DNA of 64,000 bases from Paracoccus litorisediminis (GCF_009711205.1 NZ_WMIG01000023.1:1-64000), one strand, 5' to 3'. Shown: positions 7,276-16,485, counted from the first letter of the stretch. Translations and numbers: made by a program. The notes: generated from the sequence alone by a model not told the origin.

Positions 7276-9474
7276 TCAGACGATGATCAGGTCATCCTGC
7301 AGGCTGGCGATGCTGGCGTAATCGTCGATTGTCAGCGTCTGGCCATTGGCGAAACGGAAAACGATGTCGCCGCTGACATGGATGGCCATGTTCAGCACCT
7401 GCGCCACGCTGCGCGCCCCGCCGCCCCACAGGGCGTCGTCGATGCGAAGCGTGTCGATATTGTTCTGGAAGTCCATGACCGTGTCCCGCCCCGAGGCAAA
7501 GACGAAGGTATCGGCGCCGCCATTGCCGAACAGCCGGTCATTGCCAGCCCCCCCATCCAGAAGGTCATTCCCCGCCATCCCGCGCAAGGTATTGTTCAGC
7601 GCGTTGCCGGTCATCTGGTTGGCCCCGGCATTACCCGTGCCGTTCAATGCTGCACCTGCCAGCCGCAAATTCTCGAAATTCGAGGCAAGGGTGAAACTCG
7701 CGCTGGAGGTCACGGTATCCGTGCCGCCATTCAGCCCCTCGATCAACTGATCCAGACCGTCGGTCAGGTAGGTATCGTTGCCGCCGCCGCCGCTCAGCGT
7801 GTCTCGACCGCCAAAACCCTGAAGGGTGTCATTGCCGCGCAACCCGTCAAGCCTGTTGTCGCCCCAAGTCCCGACGAGCCGGTTGGCCAATTCGTTTCCG
7901 GTCCCGTTCCGGGCATCGTCGAGCAGGACGAGATTCTCGAAGTTCGCGGCCAAGGTCCGGCTGGTGTCGGAGTAGATCGTGTCGACACCAGAATTCACGG
8001 CCTCGATCAACACGTCATGGTCGTCGGCGTGATAGGTATCGTTGCCGTTGCCTCCAATCATTGTGTCGCGGCCGCTGCCGCCAAAGATCGAATCGTTGCC
8101 GTCCAGACCCACAATCCGGTCATTGCCGTGATTGCCACCGATGATATTGTTCGACGCGTTGCCACGCAGGAGGTCATTCCCTGACCCTGCGCGCAGGTTC
8201 TCGATCACCGTGTTTTCGGCAATGACGATGTTTCCGGTCAGCCCATAGGCATCGGAGATACCAGAAGCGGCCAGATTGATACGCTGGTTGTTGGTATCTC
8301 TGGACAGGTTCAGTATGTCGTTGCCGCCGCTGTCGACGATGGTGAAGGTGATGTCGTCGCGCGCATTGGTGGCCAGCATGTTCGAGATGCGGGCATAGTT
8401 CCCCCCCGCATTGCTGTCCTCGCCATAGACCGTGTTGCCTTCCCGCAGCGTGGCTGGCCCGTACAGCTCCCGGATCGCAGCGATATCAGCGATCATCGCC
8501 GAGGCGACAAAGGCTCGACTTGCGTCGATCGCGGTATTGTCGTCCTGGCTGAAGTACGACATGACCGTCGCCTGCCAACTGTCATTGGCATAATGACTAT
8601 CGACCCCGTAAGTCGCCGATCCATTATAATTTCCGGCATGACCAAGGCCAAGTGCATGGCCGATTTCGTGAATATAGGTCTGGAAGGAATAGGTGTTGAA
8701 TCCGGTGCCGGCGGCATCAAGCCATCCCGTCTCGACATTGACGATCGACGACGAAATCACATTGCCGAAGACAGTTGAGGACGACCAGGCACCGGCTTCA
8801 TTGTCGTCGAAGGTAATATGAACGCGCCTGCCGCTGTCGGGATTCACGACATTGAAGCGGATACCACTGACATCGGTCCAAGCCTGCAACGCGGCGACTG
8901 CCAGACGGCGTCCGGCCGCGTCCAATCCTGACACGTCGACATTCAATGCCTGTCCTGGATCGACGTCAAAGGCGCGCCGGCTGCGCCCGCTGCTTTCCCA
9001 ATACCCGTCCGTCAATTGATCGGCGATCTGCGCAGTGGTGAAAACCGGAGGCGGCGGCACCTCTGCCAACTCCATCGTGTAACGACCCGTATAGCGCGAA
9101 TTGAACGAATCTGCCTCGATGTAATAAGTTCCGCCCTCGGGAATCGCGATGGTCACACGGGAATTCAGCCCATTAAAGTCATCGTTCGAGGCGACCTCGT
9201 TCCCGGCCGAATCGAGCAGGCGCAGATATGGGTCGGACAGCGGAAAGCTGCCTGTTCCCTCCAGTTTGATGGTGTAGGTGCCGGCCTGCAGGTTGACGCG
9301 TACCCAGTCCGTATCGCCTGCGTGGCCCAGATTTCCGCTGAACGTATCGCCGACATTCATCGTGTAGGTGGTGTTGTGATTCCCGGCGGCGTCGCCGACC
9401 TCGGTCCTGTTGATCCGTGACGTTGAGGATGGCGGTTCGTCCAGCGCGCCCTGAATGCGGTCGGAATGGGGCAT
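7276..9474 (-). CDS. Secreted serralysin-type metalloprotease with N-terminal PPC and C-terminal RTX repeats
   Basis: In this 732-residue protein, residues about 36-137 match a bacterial pre-peptidase C-terminal (PPC) domain (GDTFSGNLGHAGDTDW). Residues about 150-340 are an M10 zinc protease with HEIGHALGLGH at 269-279 and the Met-turn VMSYFS at 304-309. From about 425 there are RTX calcium-binding nonapeptides such as GGNGNDTY and GGAGNDRL. The protein ends in DDLIIV, hydrophobic as in type I secretion signals. There is no N-terminal signal peptide, consistent with export by an ABC/HlyD/TolC system, none of which is in this window. AGAAGGAA precedes the start. A small exported protein lies 33 bases upstream in the same direction. 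Confidence 0.92.
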   Translation of the reverse strand: MPHSDRIQGALDEPPSSTSRINRTEVGDAAGNHNTTYTMNVGDTFSGNLGHAGDTDWVRVNLQAGTYTIKLEGTGSFPLSDPYLRLLDSAGNEVASNDDFNGLNSRVTIAIPEGGTYYIEADSFNSRYTGRYTMELAEVPPPPVFTTAQIADQLTDGYWESSGRSRRAFDVDPGQALNVDVSGLDAAGRRLAVAALQAWTDVSGIRFNVVNPDSGRRVHITFDDNEAGAWSSSTVFGNVISSSIVNVETGWLDAAGTGFNTYSFQTYIHEIGHALGLGHAGNYNGSATYGVDSHYANDSWQATVMSYFSQDDNTAIDASRAFVASAMIADIAAIRELYGPATLREGNTVYGEDSNAGGNYARISNMLATNARDDITFTIVDSGGNDILNLSRDTNNQRINLAASGISDAYGLTGNIVIAENTVIENLRAGSGNDLLRGNASNNIIGGNHGNDRIVGLDGNDSIFGGSGRDTMIGGNGNDTYHADDHDVLIEAVNSGVDTIYSDTSRTLAANFENLVLLDDARNGTGNELANRLVGTWGDNRLDGLRGNDTLQGFGGRDTLSGGGGNDTYLTDGLDQLIEGLNGGTDTVTSSASFTLASNFENLRLAGAALNGTGNAGANQMTGNALNNTLRGMAGNDLLDGGAGNDRLFGNGGADTFVFASGRDTVMDFQNNIDTLRIDDALWGGGARSVAQVLNMAIHVSGDIVFRFANGQTLTIDDYASIASLQDDLIIV

Positions 9475-9507
9475 CTCAAATTCCTTCTGTCAATGAAATG
9501 ATGTTGC

Positions 9508-9882
9508 TCAAAGAGGGGTATGGTCGAGCAAGCTGGCCGCGAATGATCGCAGCGCGCTTTCGGGAATCGAGGCGTGGTCCATTATGGAAAGCTCTGCTTC
9601 CTGACCTTCCCGCATAGGGCCGCCATCCACGACTCCAATCCGGGCACGCAGGCCGTGCTGATCAGAGTCACTGGCCTTCAGGATCAGCTGGAATTCAGCA
9701 TCGGGCTGATCAGAGAAGCCGCGGCGAGCGAGTTCGTCGCGCACGGCGTCGCACAGGCGTATCGCGGCAGGACCCTGCGTTTCGCAGGACAGCCGAATCG
9801 GGCGGAGGGATTCTGACCAAGCGTGCTGGGGCAAAACCAGCAAGACACCCATGCAACTGGCAAGCAGGCGGGGCGATTTCAT
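9508..9882 (-). CDS. Small exported protein upstream of the metalloprotease; unknown function
   Basis: I read 124 residues from ATG 9882: MKSPRLLASCMGVLLVLPQHAWSES is a clear Sec signal peptide, with cleavage likely after AWS. The mature part (about 100 residues) holds a cysteine pair (LSCE and RLCD) that could form a disulphide. In-frame starts further upstream, for example at 9924, would precede the signal sequence and look less likely. It is 33 bases upstream of the M10 protease and probably co-transcribed. Serralysins are often encoded with a small periplasmic inhibitor, so an inhibitor role is possible, but I do not recognise the inhibitor signature. Function is open. Confidence 0.65.
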   Translation of the reverse strand: MKSPRLLASCMGVLLVLPQHAWSESLRPIRLSCETQGPAAIRLCDAVRDELARRGFSDQPDAEFQLILKASDSDQHGLRARIGVVDGGPMREGQEAELSIMDHASIPESALRSFAASLLDHTPL

Positions 9883-10006
9883 TCGGCATTGGCCACGCCG
9901 GGTTTTGGGATTCTGCAAGTGCATGACCGGTACCGAAACTAACAACTCAACTGATGCCAAGCTATCTCGACGGCTGGCCCGGTCCACAGCTAATCGTCAA
10001 ATGGTT

Positions 10007-10033
10007 AAAAAAGGGCCCTCAAAGGGGCCCTTT
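10007..10033 (-). terminator. Intrinsic terminator of the TonB receptor gene
   Basis: AAAGGGCCC (10010-10018) pairs with GGGCCCTTT (10025-10033). Read on the minus strand the hairpin is followed by a run of six T (complement of 10007-10012). It lies 24 bases beyond the receptor stop codon. Confidence 0.9.
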
Positions 10034-10057
10034 CTTTGTCGTTCTGGTTGGGCTTCC

Positions 10058-12058
10058 TCAGAAGTCCATCTTCACGCCCAGCGTGACGGTGCGGCCCGGC
10101 GCGTACAGCGGAAAGACGTTGCGCGGCGAATACTGAACGTAGCTCGAACGCTCGTAGTAGGTTTCGTCGAACAGGTTATCCACGTTCAGGTGCAGGGCGA
10201 CGTTCTGGTAGTTCTCGGGACGCCATTCACCATAAAGGTTGACCACGGTGTAGGAGGAGTGATCCTCGAAGCCGGCCTCGGTCAGGTAATCGCCCGACAG
10301 ATCGCCAGCCCATTCCAGCGTGCCGCCGAATTTCAGGTTATACTGCGCCAGTTCCTGATCGACATAAAGCGCGGCCAGAGTGCCGACCGGGACGACAGTG
10401 CCGCCATTGGGCAGGACATCTTCGCCGTTCTGGGTCACGTCAGCCTTGGTCAGGCTCGCACCGACGCGGCCCGTACCCCAGCTGTAGTTCCCTTGCAGGG
10501 TGAAGCCCTTGCTGCGGTAGTCATCGGCATTGACCAGTTGGTTGGTCACTTCGGCATCGTATGAGGCCAGCCCCTTCAGGCGCGTGTCGAAGAAGGTCAG
10601 GTTGCCGGTCCAGTTGCCCTGGTTGGCGTTCAGACCCAGCTTGACGTTGGTGGCCTCGGCGGGCTCATAGTCGGCGGCGGTGGAAAAGGCCTCGTCACGG
10701 GCATGCAGCAGACCGTATTCGCCGATGTCATAGCCCAGCCAGGTCTGCGACGCGCCGGCAAAGATTTCATAGCCTTCGGCAAACTCGTAGGACGTGGTGG
10801 CGTTCACGCTGGCGCCGGTATCCGAGCGCTGTTCGCCGTTCCAGTCGGTGAAGCGCTGGTGGTCCAGACGCATGCCGGTCGATACGTCGATGCCATTGTC
10901 GAATTCGAACCGGCCCTGCACGAAGGCGCCGATCTGCATCGTCTCAAGCGTATGCACGCCCGGAGCACGGTCGCCGTAATTGTCGATGCGGTAATCGTCA
11001 TAGGCCCAGTCGACACCGGCCGTGATCTTGCCTTGCTCCATCGAGTAGGTGTTTTTCAACACGCCGCCGATGGTGGTCGATTCCAGATCCATGTCGCCGT
11101 TGATCGGACGCAGCGGGTCGGTCGCGTAGTTCGGCCGCCAGTATTCGTTGCGGCTGATATAGACCATCGCCTCGGGGTCCCAGGCGTCGGTCGGCGCGGT
11201 CGAGCTGTATTTAAGGCTCAGCGTATTACGCGAGACTTTCAGCGGGAAGACCTCGTCCGTGTGGTCAAGATCCATGTTCATCTTGATGACGCGGTCGGCA
11301 TCGTCCTTGCTGTATTCATAGGCCAGTTCGACGCGGTGGCCTTCGAATTCATAGCCCAGCTTGGTCAGCGCGCCCTGAGTGGCGGGCTCGGTGCCCGGCA
11401 TTTCCTTGCCGTCTCCGTTTTCATAATTGTCGCCATTGGCGGCGTGCAGCATGACGAACCAGTCAAAGCCCTCATAAAGGCCGAAACCTGCCAGCGAACC
11501 CGACGCGCCGCGACCGTTGGTGCCATAGGACAAGCCGACGCGGCCGCCCATGGTCTGGCCTTCGGCCAGCATGTCCTTTGCACCGACGGTTTCATAGCGC
11601 ACCGCACCGGCAGCCGCGCCAAAGCCGGAATCGGCGGCGGCAGCGCCAACCTCGACTTCGACCGATTTCAGGAAGGCAGGGTCGATCACGTTCGAGCCGG
11701 TATGGTGCCAGCTGGTGACGCCCTGCGGCACGCCGTCGACGCTGACGGCAAGGTTCGACTGTTCCATGCCAAAGACATGGATCCGCTTCGAAGGACCGGC
11801 GCCGCCCGAAACGGTGATGGCCGAGTCACGGGCGAACAGTTCGGAAACGTCCGCAGGTTGCATCGCCTCGATGTCCTCGGGTGTCACGGTGACACCGCCG
11901 GTGGCCTCGACCTGTTCCTGCCCATTCGCTACGAGGGTAATCGGGGCCAGCTGGATGCCGCCTGTCTCAGGCGTTGTCGCCAGATCCTGCGCCGACAGAC
12001 CTGTCGCGAGTGCGAGCGAAGACACGCCCGCCAGCAAGAAAATGCTGCGGATTTTCAT
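10058..12058 (-). CDS. TonB-dependent outer membrane receptor, probably for a metal or haem ligand
   Basis: The 666-residue protein starts at ATG 12058 (MKIRSIFLLAGVSSLALATGLSAQ, a signal peptide cut after SAQ). Residues about 45-165 are the plug domain (VTPEDIEAMQPADVSELFARD, then SVDGVPQGVTSWHHTGSNVIDP). The rest is a beta-barrel ending in the typical aromatic terminus GVKMDF. The plug's HHTG and VIDPAFLKSVEVE resemble haem and siderophore receptors, but I cannot assign a ligand. No TonB, ABC transporter or haem-degradation gene is adjacent. An in-frame start at 12097 would put residues before the signal peptide. CAGGG precedes the chosen start. Confidence 0.9.
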   Translation of the reverse strand: MKIRSIFLLAGVSSLALATGLSAQDLATTPETGGIQLAPITLVANGQEQVEATGGVTVTPEDIEAMQPADVSELFARDSAITVSGGAGPSKRIHVFGMEQSNLAVSVDGVPQGVTSWHHTGSNVIDPAFLKSVEVEVGAAAADSGFGAAAGAVRYETVGAKDMLAEGQTMGGRVGLSYGTNGRGASGSLAGFGLYEGFDWFVMLHAANGDNYENGDGKEMPGTEPATQGALTKLGYEFEGHRVELAYEYSKDDADRVIKMNMDLDHTDEVFPLKVSRNTLSLKYSSTAPTDAWDPEAMVYISRNEYWRPNYATDPLRPINGDMDLESTTIGGVLKNTYSMEQGKITAGVDWAYDDYRIDNYGDRAPGVHTLETMQIGAFVQGRFEFDNGIDVSTGMRLDHQRFTDWNGEQRSDTGASVNATTSYEFAEGYEIFAGASQTWLGYDIGEYGLLHARDEAFSTAADYEPAEATNVKLGLNANQGNWTGNLTFFDTRLKGLASYDAEVTNQLVNADDYRSKGFTLQGNYSWGTGRVGASLTKADVTQNGEDVLPNGGTVVPVGTLAALYVDQELAQYNLKFGGTLEWAGDLSGDYLTEAGFEDHSSYTVVNLYGEWRPENYQNVALHLNVDNLFDETYYERSSYVQYSPRNVFPLYAPGRTVTLGVKMDF

Positions 12059-12297
12059 ATACTTACCCTGTAATCGGTTCAAAACTGCGCGGACCATAGG
12101 GAGGGCGCGCGGTGATTCACAAGTGTTTCACTCAAGAATTATGGGAAATTGTTAACTGAAATAGTCGGAATTGTGATAAATCTGCCGCAGGTTGTGACCT
12201 GTCCATGAGCCGCCTATCAACCTGCAAGGGGCTGGCATGAGAGGGGAAAATGGGGTTAAGCCTCGGCGGACCCAATCACGCACAGCCGGACAGCGCC
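12059..12297. promoter_or_regulatory. Divergent control region between the TonB receptor and rnd
   Basis: These 239 bases are AT-rich around 12115-12185. They contain repeated TTCAC words (12115-12132) and the similar runs GAATTATGGG and GGAATTGTGATAA. I cannot identify a convincing Fur, Irr or Zur operator by eye. Both flanking genes must be transcribed from here. Confidence 0.4.
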
Positions 12298-12912
12298 ATG
12301 AGCATCCATCTTTATCAGAATGACCTGCCCGACGGTCTGGACCTTGGGCCGCTCGTCGCCATCGACACCGAGACGATGGGGCTGGACATGCGACGCGACC
12401 GTCTGTGTCTGGTGCAGCTGTCCTCGGGCGACGGCTCGGCGCATCTGGTGCAGATCGCGCGCGGTCAGCGCAAGGCACCGAACCTGACGCGCATGCTGGC
12501 CGATCCCAAGGTGCTCAAGCTGTTTCATTTCGGTCGCTTCGACATTGCCGCGCTGGAGGCTGCCTTTGGTGTCGTCACCGCGCCGGTCTGGTGCACCAAG
12601 ATCGCTTCGAGGATGATCCGCACCTTTACCGACCGGCATGGGCTGAAATACCTGCTGAGCGAAATGGTCGGTGTCGACATCTCGAAGCAGCAGCAGACCA
12701 GCGACTGGGGGGCCGAGACGCTGAGCGATGCGCAGCTGGAATATGCCGCCTCGGACGTGCTGCATCTGCACCGACTGAAGGCCGAACTGGAAAAGCGGCT
12801 TGAGCGCGAAGGCCGCATGGGTCTGGCGCAGGCCTGCTTCGACTTCCTTCCCGCCCGCGCCCATCTGGATCTGATGGGCTGGGGGGATGAAAATGACATC
12901 TTCCATCACTAG
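12298..12912 (+). CDS. rnd: Short ribonuclease D (DEDDy 3'-5' exonuclease)
   Basis: The 204-residue protein contains only the exonuclease domain, without the HRDC domains of full-length RNase D. All catalytic residues are visible: Asp23 and Glu25 in IDTETMG, Asp82 in FGRFDIAAL, Tyr149 and Asp153 in YAASDVLHL. It trims structured RNA 3' ends, such as tRNA precursors. MSIHLYQNDLPDGLDLGP matches the usual family start. An in-frame ATG at 12250 has GAGGGG close before it and cannot be fully excluded. kdsD follows after 9 bases, the common alphaproteobacterial order that leads into the LPS-transport genes. Confidence 0.9.
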   Translation: MSIHLYQNDLPDGLDLGPLVAIDTETMGLDMRRDRLCLVQLSSGDGSAHLVQIARGQRKAPNLTRMLADPKVLKLFHFGRFDIAALEAAFGVVTAPVWCTKIASRMIRTFTDRHGLKYLLSEMVGVDISKQQQTSDWGAETLSDAQLEYAASDVLHLHRLKAELEKRLEREGRMGLAQACFDFLPARAHLDLMGWGDENDIFHH

Positions 12913-12921
12913 GTGAGGACC

Positions 12922-13866
12922 ATGAACGCATATCTTGATACTGCCCGCCGGGTGGTCCGCACCGAGGCCGACGGTCTTCTCGCCTTGGCCGACAGCCTTG
13001 GCGACAGCTTCGACCGCGCGATCGGTCTGATCCTTGCTGCCAAGGGCCGGGTGATCGTCTCGGGGATGGGGAAATCCGGTCACGTCGGTCGCAAGATTGC
13101 GGCGACGCTGGCCTCGACCGGGACGCCCGCCCAATTCGTCCATCCGGGCGAGGCGAGCCATGGCGATCTGGGCATGGTCACCGAAAGCGACGTGGCGCTG
13201 GTCCTGTCCAACAGCGGCGAAACGCCGGAACTGTCGGACCTGATCGCCCATACCCGGCGCTTCAACATCCCGCTGATCGGCGTGGCCAGCCGGGCCGACT
13301 CGACGCTGCTGCGCCAGTCCGACGTGGCGCTGGTGCTGCCCAGCGTGCCCGAGGCCTGTGGCTCGGGGATCGTGCCGACGACCTCGACCACGATGACGCT
13401 GGCTTTGGGCGATGCGATCGGCATCGCGCTGATGGAGCATCGCAAGTTCACCCCCGAGCATTTCCGCACCTTCCACCCCGGCGGCAAGCTGGGCGCGAAG
13501 CTGTCGCGGGTCGGCGACATGATGCATCTGGACATTCCGCTGGTTCCCGAGGATGCGCCCATGTCCGAGGCGCTGCTGGTCATCAGCCAGAAGGGTTTTG
13601 GCGTGACCGGCGTGACCGACGCGCAGGGCCATCTGGCCGGGATCATCACCGATGGTGACCTTCGCCGCCACATGGATGGGCTGCTGGGCCACAAGGCCAG
13701 CGAAGTGATGACCCGCAATCCGCGCAGCATCTCGACCGAAAGCCTTGCCGAAGAGGCTTTGGCCCAGATGCAGGCCCGCAAGATCACCAGCCTGTTCGTC
13801 GTCAAGGACGACGCCCCGGTTGGCTTGCTGCATATCCACGACTTCCTGCGCACCGGGATGGTCTGA
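12922..13866 (+). CDS. kdsD: Arabinose-5-phosphate isomerase (KpsF/GutQ family)
   Basis: In this 314-residue enzyme, residues about 30-165 are a SIS sugar-isomerase domain (VIVSGMGKSGHVGRKIAATL and LSNSGETPEL). Two CBS domains follow (about 200-250 and 262-314). It converts ribulose-5-phosphate to arabinose-5-phosphate, the entry to Kdo for lipid A. The start at 12922 has GTGAGG just before it; a GTG at 12913 is less likely. lptC starts three bases after its stop, so rnd-kdsD-lptCAB is one transcription unit dedicated mostly to LPS inner core and transport. Confidence 0.94.
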   Translation: MNAYLDTARRVVRTEADGLLALADSLGDSFDRAIGLILAAKGRVIVSGMGKSGHVGRKIAATLASTGTPAQFVHPGEASHGDLGMVTESDVALVLSNSGETPELSDLIAHTRRFNIPLIGVASRADSTLLRQSDVALVLPSVPEACGSGIVPTTSTTMTLALGDAIGIALMEHRKFTPEHFRTFHPGGKLGAKLSRVGDMMHLDIPLVPEDAPMSEALLVISQKGFGVTGVTDAQGHLAGIITDGDLRRHMDGLLGHKASEVMTRNPRSISTESLAEEALAQMQARKITSLFVVKDDAPVGLLHIHDFLRTGMV

Positions 13867-13869
13867 GCC

Positions 13870-14448
13870 ATGCTGCGGTCGCGGATCGTCGCCTGGTTGC
13901 GGGTGCTGCTGCCGCTGACCGCGCTGGCGCTGCTTTCGGTGCTGTTCCTGCTGGGACGGCACCCCGAGCCGAATGCGACGATTCCCTATGCCGATGTCGA
14001 CCCGCAGGATCTGGCCGAGCGGCAGGCGATCACCAATCCGACCTATACCGGGGTGACCACCAACGGTTCGCAACTGACGATCACCGGGACCGAGGCGGTT
14101 CCGGGCGGCTCGCAGGATGAGGGGACCGTCCAGACGATCCGCATGACGCTGCGCGCCAAGGACGGCCGCGCCGCCGAGATCAGCGCCGGCACCGGCAAGG
14201 TCGAGGGCGATCAGATCGCGCTGCAGGACGGCGTGCGCATGACCACTGCCGATGGCTGGATCGTCACCGCGCCCGAGTTCCACGCCTCGACCAGTGCCGG
14301 GACCTTGGCCGCCGACCGCGAGGTCAATGTTCGTGCGCCTTTTGGCGATCTTACCGCGGGCCAGATGGAACTGCGCCCGGTGGCCCCTGACCAGCCCGAT
14401 CATATTCTTGATTTGAAGGGCGGAGTCCGGTTGATATATCGACCGTGA
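13870..14448 (+). CDS. lptC: LPS export protein LptC
   Basis: The 192-residue protein has an uncleaved N-terminal membrane anchor (about residues 8-29, WLRVLLPLTALALLSVLFLL) and a periplasmic beta-jellyroll. Sequence conservation in LptC is low, but the size, topology, EISAGTGKVEGDQIALQDGVRM pattern (split by the strand turns) and placement between kdsD and lptA make the call secure. LptC sits on the LptBFG transporter and passes LPS to LptA across the periplasm. The lptA start lies 74 bases downstream. Confidence 0.87.
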   Translation: MLRSRIVAWLRVLLPLTALALLSVLFLLGRHPEPNATIPYADVDPQDLAERQAITNPTYTGVTTNGSQLTITGTEAVPGGSQDEGTVQTIRMTLRAKDGRAAEISAGTGKVEGDQIALQDGVRMTTADGWIVTAPEFHASTSAGTLAADREVNVRAPFGDLTAGQMELRPVAPDQPDHILDLKGGVRLIYRP

Positions 14449-14522
14449 CCCCGATGAACCGCATGGCTTATGCAGCTGCCGCCCGGCCATGCCGCGCGCG
14501 CCGGCGACAGAAAGGAATCCTG

Positions 14523-15005
14523 ATGAACCGGCTTGGCCTGCTGCCCCTTGTCCTGACCCTCGCCTTTGCTGGGGTGGCCGCCGCGCAGACCACCGGCTTT
14601 GGCAATCCGCAGGACGTGAAAGCCCCGGTCGAGGTGACCGCCGACAATCTGCAGGTCGACCAGAAGACCGGCGAGGCGGTGTTCACCGGCAAGGTGCTGA
14701 TCGGGCAGGGTGCGATGCGGCTGTCGGCCGACCGCGTCAGCGTGACCTATGCCGATGGTGATCAGCAGCGGATCAAGACGCTCAGGGCCGAAGGCAATGT
14801 GACGCTGGCCAGCGGCACCGATGCCGCCGAGGCAAAGACCGCCGATTACGATGTCGAATCCGGCAATGTCGTGCTGAAGGGCAATGTGCTGCTGACCCAG
14901 GGCGCGAATGTGCTGGCGGGCGAGACGGTGACGGTGAACCTTGGCACCGGACAGGCCAGCGCCTCGGGCCGGGTGCGCAGTGTGCTGCAACCGGGGAGCA
15001 ACTGA
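14523..15005 (+). CDS. lptA: LPS transport periplasmic protein LptA (OstA-like)
   Basis: The 160-residue protein starts at ATG 14523, after AAAGGA; MNRLGLLPLVLTLAFAGVAAAQ is a Sec signal cut after AAA or AAAQ. The mature part is an OstA-fold array with recurrent aspartate-rich strands (VEVTADNLQVDQKTGEAVFTG across residues about 38-58, and DYDVESGNVVLKGNV). LptA monomers form the bridge that carries LPS from LptC to the outer-membrane LptD. The stop overlaps the lptB start as TGATG. Confidence 0.93.
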   Translation: MNRLGLLPLVLTLAFAGVAAAQTTGFGNPQDVKAPVEVTADNLQVDQKTGEAVFTGKVLIGQGAMRLSADRVSVTYADGDQQRIKTLRAEGNVTLASGTDAAEAKTADYDVESGNVVLKGNVLLTQGANVLAGETVTVNLGTGQASASGRVRSVLQPGSN

Positions 15006-15745
15006 TGAGCGACACCGCCTCTCAGGGCCTGCGCGTTCGCGGCTTGCGCAAATCCTATCGCAACCGGCCCGTCATCCGCGAGGTCGGGTTGACGCTGAAC
15101 CGCGGCGAGGTCGTGGCGCTGCTGGGGCCGAACGGCTCGGGCAAGACGACCTGTTTCTATTGCGTCGCGGGGCTGGTTTCGCCCGATGCCGGTCAGGTGC
15201 TGATCGACGGAGAGGATGCGACACAGCTGCCGATGTATCGCCGCGCCCAGATGGGCATCGGCTATCTGCCGCAGGAAATGTCGATCTTTCGCGGGCTGAC
15301 GGTTGAACAAAACATCACCGCCGTGCTGGAGTTGGTCTGCCGTGATGCGCATCACCGCCGCGACCGGCTAGAGACGTTGCTGGGCGAATTCTCGATCGAA
15401 CACCTGCGCAACGCCTCGGCCATGGCGCTGTCGGGGGGTGAGCGTCGTCGGGTCGAGATTGCCCGCTGTCTGGCGGCGAATCCCTCATACCTGCTGCTGG
15501 ACGAACCCTTCGCGGGCGTCGATCCGATTGCCGTGGGCGAGATTCGCGGCTTGGTCCATGACCTGAAAAGCCGCGGCATCGGCGTGCTGATCACCGATCA
15601 CAATGTCCGCGAGACGCTCGAGATCGTGGATCGCGCCTATATCCTGCACGATGGCCATGTCCTGAAATCCGGCACAACCGCCGAGATTGTCGACGATCCG
15701 CAGGTTCGCCGCGTCTATCTGGGCGAGAGCTTCCGCATGAACTGA
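15005..15745 (+). CDS. lptB: LPS export ABC transporter ATP-binding protein LptB
   Basis: The 246-residue ATPase has Walker A GPNGSGKTT at residues 41-49, Q-loop YLPQE, signature LSGGERRR and Walker B YLLLDEPFAG, with switch His in TDHNV. It powers extraction of LPS from the inner membrane with LptF/LptG, encoded elsewhere. Start and lptA stop overlap by one base, showing translational coupling. In many proteobacteria rpoN follows lptB before hpf; here no rpoN lies between them. Confidence 0.96.
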   Translation: MSDTASQGLRVRGLRKSYRNRPVIREVGLTLNRGEVVALLGPNGSGKTTCFYCVAGLVSPDAGQVLIDGEDATQLPMYRRAQMGIGYLPQEMSIFRGLTVEQNITAVLELVCRDAHHRRDRLETLLGEFSIEHLRNASAMALSGGERRRVEIARCLAANPSYLLLDEPFAGVDPIAVGEIRGLVHDLKSRGIGVLITDHNVRETLEIVDRAYILHDGHVLKSGTTAEIVDDPQVRRVYLGESFRMN

Positions 15746-15779
15746 TCGGCCGTTCGGGGCCTGCGGCAATTCGCGCCCG

Positions 15780-15808
15780 TTGACAGAAGGGCAGGGCTGT
15801 CACCAAAT
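15780..15808 (+). promoter_or_regulatory. Possible promoter of hpf
   Basis: TTGACA (15780-15785) is a perfect -35, followed after 17 bases by CCAAAT (15803-15808), a poor -10 (three of six matches). The 164-base gap after lptB suggests hpf has its own promoter. The weak -10 could mean an activator or alternative sigma factor. Confidence 0.4.
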
Positions 15809-15909
15809 GGATATCAGGAGAGGCAGAGGAACCTCTTCTGCATACCCGGGCGGCATGACCGCGAGGGCGTCGTGCGGAAACGGCCGGGCAACCGAAAGGA
15901 CGGACCACC

Positions 15910-16485
15910 ATGCGCTATCAGATCAGCGGAAAACAGATTGATGTCGGGGATGCACTCACGACTCATGTGAAGACCGAACTGGGCGGGGTCATGGAGAAAT
16001 ATTCCCAGCGTCCCACCGACGCGACCGTCATCTTTTCCCGTAACGCGCATGAATTCATCAGCGATGCCGTGGTGCATCTGTCGACCGGCCTGACCGTTCA
16101 GGCCAAGGGTGCCTCGACCGAGATCTACGCCGCATTCGACCAGTGCAAGGAGCGCATGGACAAGCAGCTGCGCCGCTACAAGCGCCGGCTGAAAGACCAC
16201 CACAAGGACCGGGTCGAGCCGGTTGCCTTCGAACAGGCGGGCATGTATGTGCTGGCCGCCGATGAGGATGAATGGGAAACGCAGGAAGATGGCCTGCAAC
16301 CCGTCATCATCGCCGAGATGGAAACGCGTGTTCCTACGCTGTCCGTCGGTGAGGCGGTGATGCAGATGGAACTGGCCGGCTCACCACTACTGGTGTTCCG
16401 TAATGAGAAACATGGGGGCGTGAACGTGGTCCACCGTCGTGACGACGGCAACGTGGGCTGGATCGACCCTCGCAACTTGCGCTAG
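15910..16485 (+). CDS. hpf: Long-form ribosome hibernation promoting factor
   Basis: The 191-residue length marks the long form. Residues 1-about 100 are the S30AE domain that binds the 30S decoding region (MRYQISGKQIDVGD, then AFDQCKERMDKQLRRYKRRL). The C-terminal domain (about 130-191, VGEAVMQMELAGSPLLVFRN) dimerises to form inactive 100S ribosomes in stationary phase. The neighbour ptsN is the usual partner in proteobacteria. The start follows AAAGGAC. Confidence 0.96.
   Translation: MRYQISGKQIDVGDALTTHVKTELGGVMEKYSQRPTDATVIFSRNAHEFISDAVVHLSTGLTVQAKGASTEIYAAFDQCKERMDKQLRRYKRRLKDHHKDRVEPVAFEQAGMYVLAADEDEWETQEDGLQPVIIAEMETRVPTLSVGEAVMQMELAGSPLLVFRNEKHGGVNVVHRRDDGNVGWIDPRNLR

Noticed and set aside
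7793..8180. Tandem near-repeats in DNA, at first sight like an array or satellite
   Set aside because: They encode the RTX glycine-aspartate nonapeptides of the protease and are explained by the protein.
12250..12297. An earlier ATG for rnd
   Set aside because: The spacing from GAGGGG is very short and the added residues do not match the family. It remains possible and is noted in the gene entry.
15780..15808. A strong sigma-70 promoter for hpf
   Set aside because: The -35 is perfect but the -10 is poor. Kept only as a low-confidence site.
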